Numbered from the stretch's first letter, positions 9,685 through 19,792 are shown. The stretch is 64,000 bases of DNA from Sorangium cellulosum (GCF_002950945.1 NZ_CP012673.1:13135501-13199500); one strand, 5' to 3'. Notes: a model not told the origin generated them from the letters alone. Numbers and translations: made by a program.

Positions 9685-11855
9685 GATTCGGCATGGTGCA
9701 CCGGGTGATGACCGACGCGCTCGCGGCGCTCGGCGTCATCGCCCTCGTCGCGAGCGGGCAGTTCAACCGGTACGTGAGCTGGGCCATCCTCATCGGCCTC
9801 GGGCTGGCGCTCATCGTGCGCGAGTCGTGGCAGCGCCACCCGGCGCTCCGCCACCTCGACACGATCGTGCTCCTGCTCGTCATCGCCGCGCAGGTGATCC
9901 GCATCGTCGTCACCGACGCGAGCGTGCTCGACGTGCTCGTGGAGTTCGCCGCCGCGCTGCAGATCATCCGGCTCGCGACGCGCAAAGGGGCGGCGCACGA
10001 CCAGCAGGTCATCGTGCTGGCGCTCCTGCACCTCATCGCCGGGACGGTGCTCGGCGGCGGGCTCGGCTACGGGCTGTGTTTCCTCGGCGTGCTCGTCGTG
10101 GCGCCGGGCGCGCTCGTGCTCAGCCACCTGCGCCGCGAGGTGGAGGGCAACTACCGGCAGGGGGCGCGCGACCGGACGGGGCTGCCCGTCGACGTGCCTC
10201 GCATCCTGCGATCGCGCCGGGTCGTGGGGCGCTCGTTCCTCGCCGTCACGTGCCTTCTGTCGATCCCGATCTTCGTCTTCACCGCGCTGCTCTTCGTCAT
10301 CTTCCCGCGCGTCGGCCTCTCGCTGCTCCTCCTGAACCGCGGCCACACCGGGCGGATGATCGGCTTCTCGGGCAAGGTCGACCTGGGCGCGGTCGGCGTG
10401 CTGCGCAGCGACCCCAAGCTGGCGATGCGGGTCGAGATCCCGGATCTGCCGGAGCCGCCGCCGATGCGCCTCACCATGCACCTGCGCGGCACCGCGCTCG
10501 ACGCGTACGACGGGCGCACCTGGTCGCAGAGCGAGAGCTTCAAGCGCCCGGCGGAGAACGACGCGGGGCTCGTGCCGATCGAGCGCTACCCGGACCCGGC
10601 GCTCGACCCGGTGATGCGGATCGACCTGGAGCCGATCGATCCGCCCGTGATCTTCCTCCCGCCGAACGCGACGGGGCTCCGGTTCAAGCACCGCGGGCAG
10701 CTCGGGTTCGACCCGAACACGATCGCCCACCGCGGGCCCGAGGGGGAGTTCAGGTACCAGCCCGTGGACGACCGTGGGCTGGTCTATGACGTGTTCCTGT
10801 CGCGGAAGCGGCAGCCGACGTTCCAGCGCCTCGCGGGGGCCGAGCGGCGCCGCTACCTGGAGCTCCCGAGGGAGATGCCGTCGCGCATCGTCGACCTCGC
10901 CGCGTCGTGGACGCTGGGCATGGAGCGCCCCGTCGACCGGGCGCGGGCGATCGAGGCGCGCCTGCGCACCGAGTACCGGTACGATCTCGCGTCGCCCTCG
11001 GGGCACGACCCGCAGCCGCTCGACCACTTCCTGTTCGAGTCGAAGCGCGGGCACTGCGAGTTCTACTCGACGGCGATGGCGATCCTGCTGCGCGCGGTGG
11101 ACGTGCCGACGCGCAACGTGACGGGCTTCATCGGCGGCACCTACAACCGCTTCGGCCGCTTCTACGCCGTGCGCCAGGGCGACGCGCACTCGTGGGTCGA
11201 GGTCTTCCTCGACGGCGAGGGGTGGGTGACGTTCGACCCGACGCCGCCGGCCGACGCGGCGCCGAAGAGCGAGCTCGTCGGGGTCTGGGCGTACCTCCGC
11301 GACTTCATCGAGGCGACGAGCCAGCGCTGGGATCGGCACATCGTCGGCTACGATCTGAACCAGCAGGTGGGCCTGTTCCAGACGCTCACCTCGCGCTACC
11401 GGCGGTCCGGATCGAGCGGCGAGACCGCGCTGTCGACGCGGCGGCTGCTCCTCGCCGCCGGGGCCGCGCTCGCGGTGGGCGGCGGCCTGCTGTACTGGCG
11501 CTTCCGCCGCGCGCGCCGCGGGCGGGAGGAGGACCGCTCGGACGCGGGGCGCACCCCGAGCTCGATCCTGGCGACCGCGCTCTACGAGAGCCTGGAGACG
11601 GCCATGCTCGCGCAGGGGATCCCGCGCCCGCCCAGCATGCCGCCGCTGCGCCACGCGGAGGCGCTCGGGCGCGTGGATCACCCGCTGGCCCGCGAGGTCC
11701 TGACGCTCACGCAGGTGTACCTGCGCGCCCGCTTCGGCGGGGCGAAGCTCACGGAGGACGACAGCCGCGACTTCGAGCGGCGCGTCAAGGCGCTGCGCTC
11801 GGCCGATCTCCGGGCGCTCCCGCCGCCCGAGGCCAGGCTGCACGTGTCGCCGTGA
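9681..11855 (+). CDS. TgpA-like membrane transglutaminase (DUF3488-TGc-DUF4129)
   Basis: 724 residues. Five or six N-terminal membrane helices (residues 10-220) correspond to DUF3488. A periplasmic transglutaminase-like domain follows, with Cys in GHCEFYSTAMAILLRA (near 458), His in GDAHSWVEVF (near 503) and Asp in VTFDPTPP (near 518), a complete Cys-His-Asp triad. One more helix (LLLAAGAALAVGGGLLYWRF) leads into a cytoplasmic DUF4129-like tail. TgpA of Pseudomonas is an essential protein of the same architecture. Translationally coupled to the DUF58 gene, it likely forms an envelope complex with it and the MoxR ATPase. Confidence 0.9.
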   Translation: MRFGMVHRVMTDALAALGVIALVASGQFNRYVSWAILIGLGLALIVRESWQRHPALRHLDTIVLLLVIAAQVIRIVVTDASVLDVLVEFAAALQIIRLATRKGAAHDQQVIVLALLHLIAGTVLGGGLGYGLCFLGVLVVAPGALVLSHLRREVEGNYRQGARDRTGLPVDVPRILRSRRVVGRSFLAVTCLLSIPIFVFTALLFVIFPRVGLSLLLLNRGHTGRMIGFSGKVDLGAVGVLRSDPKLAMRVEIPDLPEPPPMRLTMHLRGTALDAYDGRTWSQSESFKRPAENDAGLVPIERYPDPALDPVMRIDLEPIDPPVIFLPPNATGLRFKHRGQLGFDPNTIAHRGPEGEFRYQPVDDRGLVYDVFLSRKRQPTFQRLAGAERRRYLELPREMPSRIVDLAASWTLGMERPVDRARAIEARLRTEYRYDLASPSGHDPQPLDHFLFESKRGHCEFYSTAMAILLRAVDVPTRNVTGFIGGTYNRFGRFYAVRQGDAHSWVEVFLDGEGWVTFDPTPPADAAPKSELVGVWAYLRDFIEATSQRWDRHIVGYDLNQQVGLFQTLTSRYRRSGSSGETALSTRRLLLAAGAALAVGGGLLYWRFRRARRGREEDRSDAGRTPSSILATALYESLETAMLAQGIPRPPSMPPLRHAEALGRVDHPLAREVLTLTQVYLRARFGGAKLTEDDSRDFERRVKALRSADLRALPPPEARLHVSP

Positions 11856-11878
11856 TCGCGGCCGGCGCAGCGCCCGCG

Positions 11879-11914
11879 GCGTGGCAGCCCACCGCGGCGT
11901 GGCAGCCCACCGCG
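11879..11914. repeat. two perfect 18-bp direct repeats between convergent genes
   Basis: GCGTGGCAGCCCACCGCG occurs twice head to tail in the 76-base gap between the transglutaminase stop and the DUF2723-like stop. There is no dyad symmetry strong enough for a terminator. Confidence 0.85.
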
Positions 11915-11931
11915 GCGCGGCGCCGGGCGCC

Positions 11932-13932
11932 TCAGCGGCGCCGCACCGGGCGCCTCGCGATGAACGCCTGGCGGATGCCGGCGACCGCGCGGCGGCTCGG
12001 GCCGCCGGAGACGAAGGGATCCTCTTGGGCGAGCTCGCCGAGCCGGTCGAGGAACGACTGCGCCACGACGCGCTCGCCCAGCAGGCTGACGACGTCCGAC
12101 TGGCCGCGCATCGTGGACGCGAGCACGGCCGCCGTCGACGTGTCCGGCACGGCCGCGGCCGAGAGCGCCTCCAGCACGCGCCGCAGCGGCACGATCGACT
12201 GCGCGGTCGCCAGCTTGCGATCCGAGGCGCCGAGCGGCTGCGGGGCGTACTCGAGCCAGATGCCGGCGACGTTCAGGTGGCCGAGCAGCTTCTTCGACCA
12301 GCGCGGATCGAGCTCGACGTAGAGCGGCCGGACGTCGGCCAGCGTGGAGAGCGCGAACTCGCCCGGCTCGCCGGCGAGCGCGAAGTCGCGCAGGAGCGGC
12401 GCGAGCCTGCGCTCGTCCTCGAGCAGGCTCGCCGCGACCTGGCCGCGATCGAGCAGCGGGATCGGGATCACGACGACGTCGGGCCGCTCGCCGCGCGTGA
12501 TCCGCGCCGCCCAGACCCGCCACGCGATGGCCGGGGAGCGCACGAGGATCGCGGACCTGGGATCGAGGCTGCCGTACGCCTCGTCCGTCCAGACCTCGGC
12601 GGCGGCCTGCTCGCTGCGGTCGGCGGCGAAGCCGGCCTCCTCGCTGGTCAGCGCGACCAGCGTCAGCTGGAAGACGACGAGCAGCGCCGCGCCGCTGCGC
12701 GCGAACGGCACGCGGGTGCCGAGCAGCGCCCGCACGGCCGCGTGCGCGCCGAGCGCCGAGCCGGCGGCGATCGCGGCGACCGCGAGCGAGCGCAGCGGGG
12801 TGAGCGGATCCGCGGAGAGCACGCCCGCCGCCCGCGCGGGCAGGAGGGTGTCGAGCGCGAGCAGCACGAGGAAGGGCGCGGCGAGCCAGCGCGCGCGCGG
12901 GCGCAGGAGCGCGATCGCCATGCCGGCGGCGGCGATGAGCAGGGAGACGAGGCCGATCTCGCGGCTCCACGCGGCGAGCGCGGTGGTGCGCGCGCTGGCG
13001 ACGTCGAGCGCGGCGAGGCTCCCGGCCGTGAGCGCGCGGCCGATGTCGGCCCACGCGCGCGGCGCGAGCGGCCGGAGCACGAGCGGCGCGAGCAGGAGCG
13101 CGGCGGCGAGCAGGCCCGCGCCGGCCGCGGCGGCGAGCAGGCGCCGCGGCGGGCCCGCGGCCGGGGCGTTGTCGGCGCCGGCGGGTCCGCCGGAGGCGCG
13201 GCGGGCGTAGAGGACCGCGCACGACGCGGCGAGCGCGGCGAGCCCGGCCGGCGGGCTCTCGGCGAACGTGGCCCCGAGGACCGCGCCGAGCCCGATCCAC
13301 GCGCGGCCGGCGTGCCGCGCGTGCTCGGCGCAGGCCGACGCGAGCGCGAGCGCCACGAGCGCGCCGCAGGTCGCGAGCATGGCGCCGCCGCCGACGGTCG
13401 CCTCCCGCTGCCAGGTCGGGGACAGGGCCGCCGTGAGGACGGCGATGGCCGAGAGCACGGAGGCGAGCCGCGGGCTCACCCCGGCGGCGGGCGCGCGCGG
13501 CGCGGTCCCGGCGGCGGCGGGCGGCGCGGCGGGGACCCACGCGGCCGCGGCGGGGAACAGCAGCTCCGCGGCGCGGCGGAGCCTCCGCCACCACGAGGCT
13601 CCGGCGAGCGGCGAGGGGCGCGCGGACTCCAGGAGGAGCCGACGGACCATCGCGTAGAGCAGGCGCGACGCGAGCGCGAGCGCCAGCGCCGACCCGAGGG
13701 CGGCGCGGAAGGTGCGCGAGCCGAGCGGGATCAGGCTCAGCGCCTGCGCGAGCGGCGTGGACAGGCCGCCGCCCACGCCGACCGCGACGAGGCCGAGGTC
13801 CCGGACCGCGGTGAGATCGTCGCGCCACTGCCCGGACGAGGCGGCGCGGGCGAGCGACAGCCCGAAGGGCAGCGCGGCCGACAGCAGGGCGAGCGACCGA
13901 TCGAGCCAGCAGCGTTCCTCTCCCGAGCTCAC
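11932..13932 (-). CDS. DUF2723-like multi-pass membrane protein
   Basis: 666 residues from the GTG at 13932 (a TTG twelve codons upstream is also possible). There are 10-12 hydrophobic segments, followed by a soluble C-terminal domain of about 230 residues that begins after TLVALTSEEAGF. The N-terminal region, with RDLGLVAVGVGGG and AQALSLIPLGSRTFRAALGSAL, aligns by eye with the D.GEF...HPPGYPLY..L.R.F..LPLG..AFR.NL pattern of DUF2723 proteins, which include lipid-linked O-mannosyl/glycosyltransferases. The usual catalytic acidic and HPP residues are not conserved, so enzymatic activity is doubtful. It is divergent from aspS, with a 175-base gap. Confidence 0.6.
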   Translation of the reverse strand: MSSGEERCWLDRSLALLSAALPFGLSLARAASSGQWRDDLTAVRDLGLVAVGVGGGLSTPLAQALSLIPLGSRTFRAALGSALALALASRLLYAMVRRLLLESARPSPLAGASWWRRLRRAAELLFPAAAAWVPAAPPAAAGTAPRAPAAGVSPRLASVLSAIAVLTAALSPTWQREATVGGGAMLATCGALVALALASACAEHARHAGRAWIGLGAVLGATFAESPPAGLAALAASCAVLYARRASGGPAGADNAPAAGPPRRLLAAAAGAGLLAAALLLAPLVLRPLAPRAWADIGRALTAGSLAALDVASARTTALAAWSREIGLVSLLIAAAGMAIALLRPRARWLAAPFLVLLALDTLLPARAAGVLSADPLTPLRSLAVAAIAAGSALGAHAAVRALLGTRVPFARSGAALLVVFQLTLVALTSEEAGFAADRSEQAAAEVWTDEAYGSLDPRSAILVRSPAIAWRVWAARITRGERPDVVVIPIPLLDRGQVAASLLEDERRLAPLLRDFALAGEPGEFALSTLADVRPLYVELDPRWSKKLLGHLNVAGIWLEYAPQPLGASDRKLATAQSIVPLRRVLEALSAAAVPDTSTAAVLASTMRGQSDVVSLLGERVVAQSFLDRLGELAQEDPFVSGGPSRRAVAGIRQAFIARRPVRRR

Positions 13933-14107
13933 CGGGCGGCCATGCCAGATCGGCCCCGGATCGGCCAAGTTCCCGCCGCCGGCGGGCCGCGCCTCCGCGC
14001 CTCACGCCTCGCGCCTCCGACGATGTCCCGGACGCGAGCATACGGAGAGGCGGTCACCTTCGACCTGGGCTAGAGTCGCCCTCCCACGGAAACTCGGAGG
14101 TCGGCTC

Positions 14108-16114
14108 GTGTCCCGTTTCATCGATGAGCTCAAGAGGACGCACCGCTGCGGCGATCTGCGCACGGCGGACATCGGCAAGGAGGTCATCCTCTTCGGCTGG
14201 GTGGCGCACCGCCGCGATTTCGGCGGCTGCGTTTTCATCGACCTGCGCGATCGCGAAGGCATCACGCAGGTCGTCTTCGACGCCGGCTACGACGCGGGGT
14301 CGGTGAAGCGCGCGCCGGCCCTCGAGGGGTCGAGCGAGCCGTACTCGACGCCCGATCAGCTCGCCGCGTCGCTGAAGCTGGCCGAGACGGTGCGGCGCGA
14401 GTGGGTCATCGGCGTGCGCGGCGTCGTCGTGCACCGGGGCGAGCAGAACGTGAACCCGAAGCTCGCCACCGGGGAGATCGAGGTGCGCGTGGCCGAGGCC
14501 GTGGCGTTCAACCGCGCCGACAACCCGCCCTTCTCGATCGAGGACGACATCCGCACCGACGAGGAGATCCGCCTCCAGCACCGCTACCTCGACCTCCGCC
14601 GGGCCCCGCTCCAGCGGGCGCTCAGGATGCGCCACGAGGTCAACCGGACGACCCGCAACTACCTGTCGGACCAGGGGTGCCTCGAGCTCGAGACGCCGTT
14701 CCTCGTGAAGTACACCCCCGGCGGCGCGCGCAACTTCCTCGTGCCCTCGCGGATCTCGGCCGGGAAGTTCTACGCGCTCGCCGAGAGCCCGCAGCTCTAC
14801 AAGCAGCTCTTCATGGTCGCGGGCTTCGACCGCTACTTCCAGATCGTGAAGTGCTTCCGGGACGAGGACCTGCGCATCGACCGGCAGCCCGAGTTCACGC
14901 AGATCGACGTCGAGCTCTCGTTCGTGAACCAGGACGACGTCTTCCGCCTGATCGAGGGGCTCGTCTTCGCGGTCTTCAAGGCCGCGCTCGGCAAGGACCT
15001 GACGGAGCTCTACCCGTCGGGCCGCTTCCCGCAGATGCCGTTCTCCGAGTCGATGGCCCGCTTCGGCAACGACAAGCCCGACCTCCGCTTCGGGATCGAG
15101 CACACCGACCTGACCGACCTCATCATCGAGCACGGCGGCGGCGGGGTGCCCTTCTGGGTGGAGATCGCCGAGAAGTACCGGTCGGGCAAGCTGCGGCGCG
15201 ACGTGCCGGCCGAGATCGTGAAGGGGCTCGTGATCCCGGCGAGCGCGAACCTGTCGCGCCTCCAGACCGAGGAGCTCGAGCGCGGGCTGCGCGACGTGAA
15301 GGGGTTCCGGGGGCTCGCGCGCGCCAAGCTCGCCGAGGACGGCTCCTGGACGCAGTCGCCGCTGTCGAAGTCGATCACGCCGGAGCTCCGGCAGAAGCTG
15401 AACGAGGCGCTCGGCGCCAAGCCGGGCGACATCCTCTGCTTCCAGTTCGGCAAGACCGACGTGGTGCACACCGTCATGGCGAAGCTCCGGGTCGACGTCG
15501 CCAAGAAGATCGGCCTCATCCCGGAGTACGGGCATGGCGACCAGTGGAGGTTCCTCTGGGTGACGAACCCACCCCTGTTCGAGTACGACGAGGACACGGG
15601 CCGCTGGGCCGCCGCGCACCACGCGTTCACGCGGCCGATCGACGAGCACGTGCCGCTGCTCGAGAGCGATCCGGCGCGCGTCGAGTGTTACCGGTACGAC
15701 CTCGTGCTGAACGGGTTCGAGATCGGCGGCGGCTCGATCCGGCTGCACGACCCCGACGTGCAGGCGCGCGTCTTCAAGACGCTGGGCATCGACGAGCGCG
15801 ACGCGCGCGACAAGTTCGGGTTCCTGCTCGACGCGCTCCGCAGCGGCGCGCCGCCGCACGGGGGCATCGCGCTCGGCATGGATCGGCTCTCGATGCTGCT
15901 CAGCAGCGCGCCGACGCTGCGGGACGTCATCCCGTTCCCGAAGACCAACCAGGGCACGGACCAGATGACCGGCGCCCCGGTCGCCGTCGACGCCGCGCAG
16001 CTCGCCGAGCTCCGCGTGAAGACGGTCGTGGACGAGCCCCGTCCGGTCACGGGCGGCGCGGTGAGCGCGGCCGGCGCGGCGAGCACGGGCGGCGCCGGGA
16101 GCGCGGGCGCCTGA
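14108..16114 (+). CDS. aspS: aspartyl-tRNA synthetase
   Basis: 668 residues; charges tRNA-Asp (possibly also tRNA-Asn) in the cytosol. The N-terminal OB-fold (LFGWVAHRRDFGGCVFIDLRDR) is followed by the class II core: motif 2 FRDEDLRIDRQPEFTQID, a bacterial GAD insertion domain (residues ~310-440) and motif 3 GGIALGMDRLSMLL. It starts at a GTG with a GGAGG seven bases upstream. It is longer than typical bacterial AspRS (~590) because of an insertion of about 25 residues in the OB-fold region (near residues 58-90) and a Gly/Ala-rich C-terminal tail. An intrinsic terminator lies 47 bases downstream. Confidence 0.95.
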   Translation: MSRFIDELKRTHRCGDLRTADIGKEVILFGWVAHRRDFGGCVFIDLRDREGITQVVFDAGYDAGSVKRAPALEGSSEPYSTPDQLAASLKLAETVRREWVIGVRGVVVHRGEQNVNPKLATGEIEVRVAEAVAFNRADNPPFSIEDDIRTDEEIRLQHRYLDLRRAPLQRALRMRHEVNRTTRNYLSDQGCLELETPFLVKYTPGGARNFLVPSRISAGKFYALAESPQLYKQLFMVAGFDRYFQIVKCFRDEDLRIDRQPEFTQIDVELSFVNQDDVFRLIEGLVFAVFKAALGKDLTELYPSGRFPQMPFSESMARFGNDKPDLRFGIEHTDLTDLIIEHGGGGVPFWVEIAEKYRSGKLRRDVPAEIVKGLVIPASANLSRLQTEELERGLRDVKGFRGLARAKLAEDGSWTQSPLSKSITPELRQKLNEALGAKPGDILCFQFGKTDVVHTVMAKLRVDVAKKIGLIPEYGHGDQWRFLWVTNPPLFEYDEDTGRWAAAHHAFTRPIDEHVPLLESDPARVECYRYDLVLNGFEIGGGSIRLHDPDVQARVFKTLGIDERDARDKFGFLLDALRSGAPPHGGIALGMDRLSMLLSSAPTLRDVIPFPKTNQGTDQMTGAPVAVDAAQLAELRVKTVVDEPRPVTGGAVSAAGAASTGGAGSAGA

Positions 16115-16160
16115 TCCCGGGCCACGTGACGACCGGCCATGCTCACCGGGTGCGACCTCG

Positions 16161-16194
16161 CCGCGCGCGACCGTGTCGCGCGGCCTTTCTGTTT
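16161..16194 (+). terminator. intrinsic terminator after aspS
   Basis: A CCGCGCG/CGCGCGG stem (16161-16167 with 16177-16183) with a nine-base loop is followed by CCTTTCTGTTT. It sits in the 124-base gap after aspS and before the receiver-DUF4388 gene, so it should insulate the two. Confidence 0.6.
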
Positions 16195-16238
16195 GCAGGC
16201 CGCGCACTTCTGATAGGGTAGGTCCGTATTCCTTCCCC

Positions 16239-17621
16239 ATGGCCTCCCCGGCGCGCGTCCTCGTAGTCGATGACAGCCCGACCATCCTGAAGGTCGTCAG
16301 CGCCATCCTGGCCCGCCACGGGTTCGAGCCGACCGTGGCGCGCGACGGGCTCGCGGGGATCGAGCTGATCAAGAAGGGGCCGAAGTACGACCTCGTCCTC
16401 CTCGACTTCGTGATGCCGAGGATGAACGGCTACGCCTTCTGCCGGGAGCTCCGGTCGAACCCGTCGCACCGCACGGTGCCCGTGGTCCTGATGAGCGCCA
16501 AGGGCGACAAGATCCGCGGGCAGTTCGTGCAGCAGACCGGCGCGGTCGACGCGATCACGAAGCCGTTCGACGCGCGCGCGCTGGTCGCGGTGATCGAGGG
16601 GGCGCTCGCGAAGACGGCGGAGGGGCGCGCGCGGCCCGTGCCCGAGGGCGCGAAGATGCCCGACGAGGACACCATCGCCGAGAGCGTGCGGCCGAGCCTC
16701 GTCGCGCGGCACATGCGGCAGCGCGCCGGGGTGGACTTCGCCCAGCAGCTGGCGACGGTGATGACGCCCGCGATCATGGGCCTGTCGCCCGAGGCGCGGA
16801 CCAACGAGGCGGCCGTGATGCAGGCGGTCGCCCGCGCCATGACCAGCGAGGTGGTCTCGAGGCTGACCCTGACGCTGCGCGACACCGACTCGCCGCCGGA
16901 CGCGAAGGAGGTGATGAGCGGCGACGTCTCCGCGATCCCGCTCGCCGAGATCCTCCAGCTGCTCCAGATGCAGCGGCAGACGGGCGTGCTGCGGGTGGTG
17001 ACGAACCGCGCGTCGGTGACGATCTCGCTCCGCCAGGGGCTCATCGATCTGGTGCAGGCGCGCAACTCGTCCGACGAGTTCAAGCTCGGGCGCTACTTCA
17101 TCGAGCGCGGGCTCGTGACGCGGGAGCGGATCGAAATGATGGTCCGCGAGAAGCGGCCGCAGGTGCTGCTCGGCCAGGTGCTCGTGGAGGCGGGCATCGC
17201 GACGGACGAGGACCTCGTCGACGCGCTGGAGCGCCAGTCGAGCGAGCTGATCTACGAGGTGCTGCGCTGGCCGTACGGGCGCTTCTCGTTCACGCGCGAG
17301 CCGTTCCGCCCCGAGGTGGAGCAGGCGCGCCTCGGCCTCGCCGTCTCCGCGCTGGTGCTCGAGGGGTTCCGGCGCGTCGACGAGTGGCGGCTCATGGAGG
17401 GGACGATCAACTTCGATCAGGTGGTCGTCGTGGACCAGGTCGCGCTCGACGGCGTGGGCGAGGACAAGCTGACGCGCGTCGAGGAGCTCGTGCTCGGGGC
17501 CGTCAACGGCTCGCGCACGGTGAGCGAGGTGATCAAGGAGAGCGCCGTCGGGTCGTTCGACGCGATCAAGACGATCTACCAGTTCCTGCAGTCGCGCGTG
17601 CTGAGGACCAGGGCGCCCTGA
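16239..17621 (+). CDS. response regulator with receiver and DUF4388 (PATAN-type) domains
   Basis: 460 residues. A CheY-like receiver spans about residues 5-125 with the acidic pair DD in VVDDSPT, the phosphorylated Asp in VLLDFVMP (near 54), Thr/Ser in VVLMSAK and Lys in ITKPFD. A linker is followed by a DUF4388 domain (GDVSAIPLAEILQLLQMQRQTG, residues ~228-330) and a C-terminal region ending in a helical DNA- or partner-binding-like segment (VEELVLGAVNG..TVSEVIKES). DUF4388 output domains are abundant in myxobacteria, where they occur in motility and developmental regulators. There is no adjacent histidine kinase, so this is an orphan regulator. It starts at an ATG after the aspS terminator. 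Confidence 0.88.
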   Translation: MASPARVLVVDDSPTILKVVSAILARHGFEPTVARDGLAGIELIKKGPKYDLVLLDFVMPRMNGYAFCRELRSNPSHRTVPVVLMSAKGDKIRGQFVQQTGAVDAITKPFDARALVAVIEGALAKTAEGRARPVPEGAKMPDEDTIAESVRPSLVARHMRQRAGVDFAQQLATVMTPAIMGLSPEARTNEAAVMQAVARAMTSEVVSRLTLTLRDTDSPPDAKEVMSGDVSAIPLAEILQLLQMQRQTGVLRVVTNRASVTISLRQGLIDLVQARNSSDEFKLGRYFIERGLVTRERIEMMVREKRPQVLLGQVLVEAGIATDEDLVDALERQSSELIYEVLRWPYGRFSFTREPFRPEVEQARLGLAVSALVLEGFRRVDEWRLMEGTINFDQVVVVDQVALDGVGEDKLTRVEELVLGAVNGSRTVSEVIKESAVGSFDAIKTIYQFLQSRVLRTRAP

Positions 17622-17846
17622 GGCGCCGCGGCGGCGGGGGAAGGGCGCGCGCCGGGCGAGGAGCGCGCGCGGAGCGACGAGCGCGCTCTGCGTGCGCAGC
17701 GCGCCCCGGCGAACCACACACGTCGACGCGAGCCGCTCCGATCGCAGCGATGCGCCTCGAACAAGCGGCGATCCGCGCGTCGGCAGCGACAGCGCGCGGC
17801 GCTCAGGTCGCCGCACGGGGGGCGTCACGCTGAGCGCTCATCGCGG

Positions 17847-17933
17847 CGGAGAGGGCGGGATTCGAACCCGCGGATCAGTTTCCCGATCGCACGCTTAGCA
17901 AGCGTGTGCCTTCAGCCACTCGGCCACCTCTCC
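17847..17933 (-). tRNA. tRNA-Ser (GCU anticodon, AGC/AGU codons)
   Basis: The minus strand folds into a class II tRNA: acceptor GGAGAGG pairs with CCTCTCC, the D-arm is TGGCCGAGTGGCTGAAGGCA, the anticodon loop TTGCTAA carries GCT, a long variable arm follows, and the T-arm has GGTTCGAATCC. The discriminator base is G. The 3' CCA is not encoded (the next bases are CCG), so CCA is added post-transcriptionally. Confidence 0.96.
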
Positions 17934-18341
17934 TGGTTGTCAAGAAGGCCCACCCGGCGCGTGCGCAACGCACGGACGAAGTGAACCTTTGAAGCTCGGC
18001 CTTTGAAAGAGCGTCCGCTCGACGACCGCACGGAGCGGCGGTCGAGGGAGCGGCAACATACCTCAGAGGCTCTCGCTGTGCACAGAAGATCGTGCGCGGA
18101 CACGCGCCGGCGCCGTACCGCACCCGCGCGAGACCACAGGAGCGGGCGAACAGCCAGGCTCGTGCCCGGCGACGACGGTATCGGCCGATCGAACAGACGG
18201 TCACGTTGTAATTTAAATTACGCCTCGTCTTCTATTCGCCGCGCTCCAGAGGCGCGGCGCCGGTCGGAGACCGGATGCGCTCGCAAGCGCGGCGACGCCT
18301 CCGACACGCGCGGCCGCGCGCTACACGCGCGCTGCCGCGCG
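17934..18341. other. intergenic region between tRNA-Ser and the siderophore operon end
   Basis: About 400 bases with no supportable gene; the short frames here lack codon bias or overlap the tRNA. It must hold the tRNA-Ser promoter (minus strand, not confidently assigned), the AT palindrome at 18208-18221 and the duplicated hairpins at 18316-18357 that follow the operon's last stop codon. Confidence 0.6.
18208..18221. promoter_or_regulatory. perfect AT-rich palindrome, possible operator
   Basis: GTAATTTAAATTAC is an exact 14-base palindrome in an AT-rich island, in sharp contrast with the >70% GC surroundings. It lies about 120 bases beyond the operon's last stop. It could be a regulator binding site or a remnant of an insertion boundary; nothing nearby is expressed from it in an obvious way. 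Confidence 0.35.
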
Positions 18342-18357
18342 CTACACGCGCGCTGCG
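18316..18357. repeat. 21-bp tandem duplication across the aminotransferase stop codon, forming two hairpins
   Basis: The unit GCGCGCTACACGCGCGCTGC plus one base occurs at 18316-18336 and 18337-18357. Each copy contains a GCGCG/CGCGC stem with a CTACA loop. The aminotransferase stop (TAG, 18344-18342) lies in the second copy, so the duplication repeats the last codons. The paired hairpins could act as the end of the long operon transcript, but no T-tract follows. Confidence 0.7.
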
Positions 18358-19792
18358 GCGAGCGCCTGACCGAAGATCCTGGCCACCTCGTCGACCTGCG
18401 CGGCGGTGATGATCAGCGGCGGGAGGAACCGCACCACGCTGCCGTGGCGTCCGCCGAGCTCCACGATCAGCCCCCGCCGCAGGCACTCGTGCTGCACGCG
18501 CGCGGCGAGCTCCGCGTGGGCGGGACGGGCCCCGCGCGCGTCCGGCGCGGCCGCGGCGTCCACCAGCTCCACGCCGATCATCAGGCCGCGCCCGCGCACC
18601 TCGCCGACGCACTCGAACCGCTCGCCGAGCGCGGCGAGCTGCTCCATCAGGCGCGCGCCGAGCTCCGCGGCCGCGGCGTCCAGGCGCCCTTCGCGCAGGA
18701 GCGCGAGCGTGGCCGAGCCCGCCGCCATCGCGAGCTGGTTGCCGCGGAAGGTGCCGGCGTGGGCGCCGGGACGCCAGGTGTCGAAGCGCTCGTGATACAC
18801 CACCACCGAGAGCGGCAGTCCGCCGCCAAGCGCCTTGGACAGGACCAGCACGTCCGGCTCGATGCCGGCGTGCTCGAAGGCGAACATGCGCCCGGTGCGG
18901 CCAAAGCCCGTCTGCACCTCGTCGAGGATCAGGGGGATGTCATGGCGCGTCGCCAGCTCCCGCAGCCCCTTCAGCCAGGGCACGGGCGCCGGGATCACGC
19001 CCCCCTCGCCCTGCACCACCTCGAGGATGATGGCAGCAGGCTTGGGCACGCCGCCCTCCGGATCGGACAGCAGATTGCCGAGGTACGCGAGCGAGGCCGC
19101 GACCCCGGCGTCGCCGCCGAGCCCGAACGGGCAGCGGTAGGCGTAGGGATAGGGCGCGAACTGGACGCCATGCAGGCTCGAGCCGAGCGCCACCTTGGGC
19201 CCGAGGTTGCCCATCAGGGTGAGGGCGCCTTGTGTCATGCCGTGATAGGCGCCCTGGAAGGCGATCACCGTGCCGCGCCCGGTCGCGGTCTTGACCAGCT
19301 TCAGCGCAGCTTCCACGGCGTCGGCCCCCGTGGGGCCGCAGAACTGGATGCGCGCATGGCGGGCGAAGGACGCCGGCAGCACGCCGAGCACGTCCTGCGT
19401 GAAGCGATCCTTGACCGGCGTGGTGATGTCGAGCGTGTGGAGCGGCAGACCGGAGTGCAGCGTCCGCACCAGGACGTCGGTGACCGCAGGGTGGTTGTGC
19501 CCCAGCGCCAGGGTGCCGGCCCCGGCCAGACAATCGATGAACACGCGCCCCTCGACGTCCTCCACATACACGCCCTGCGCGCGCGAGAGCGCCAGCGGCA
19601 GCCGCCGCGGGTACGAGCGGGCGTTCGACTCGCGCTGCCGCTGCCGCTCGAGCAAGGGGTGATCCCCCAGCTCGTACAGCGCGCGCCGCCGGTGGCGCTC
19701 GGCCAGCTCGGCGGCGAGCCCCGCGTGCAGCGGCGATCTGGGCGCCGCGGGTACCTGGTCCGAAACAGGCATACTGGAAGCTGCAGACATAC

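Noticed and set aside
17939-17944. TTGACA (minus strand) as a -35 element
   Set aside because: It lies directly in front of the tRNA-Ser 5' end, leaving no room for a -10 element and start site.
17875-18204. Minus-strand frame of 109 codons
   Set aside because: It runs through the 5' part of the tRNA-Ser gene and lacks codon bias.
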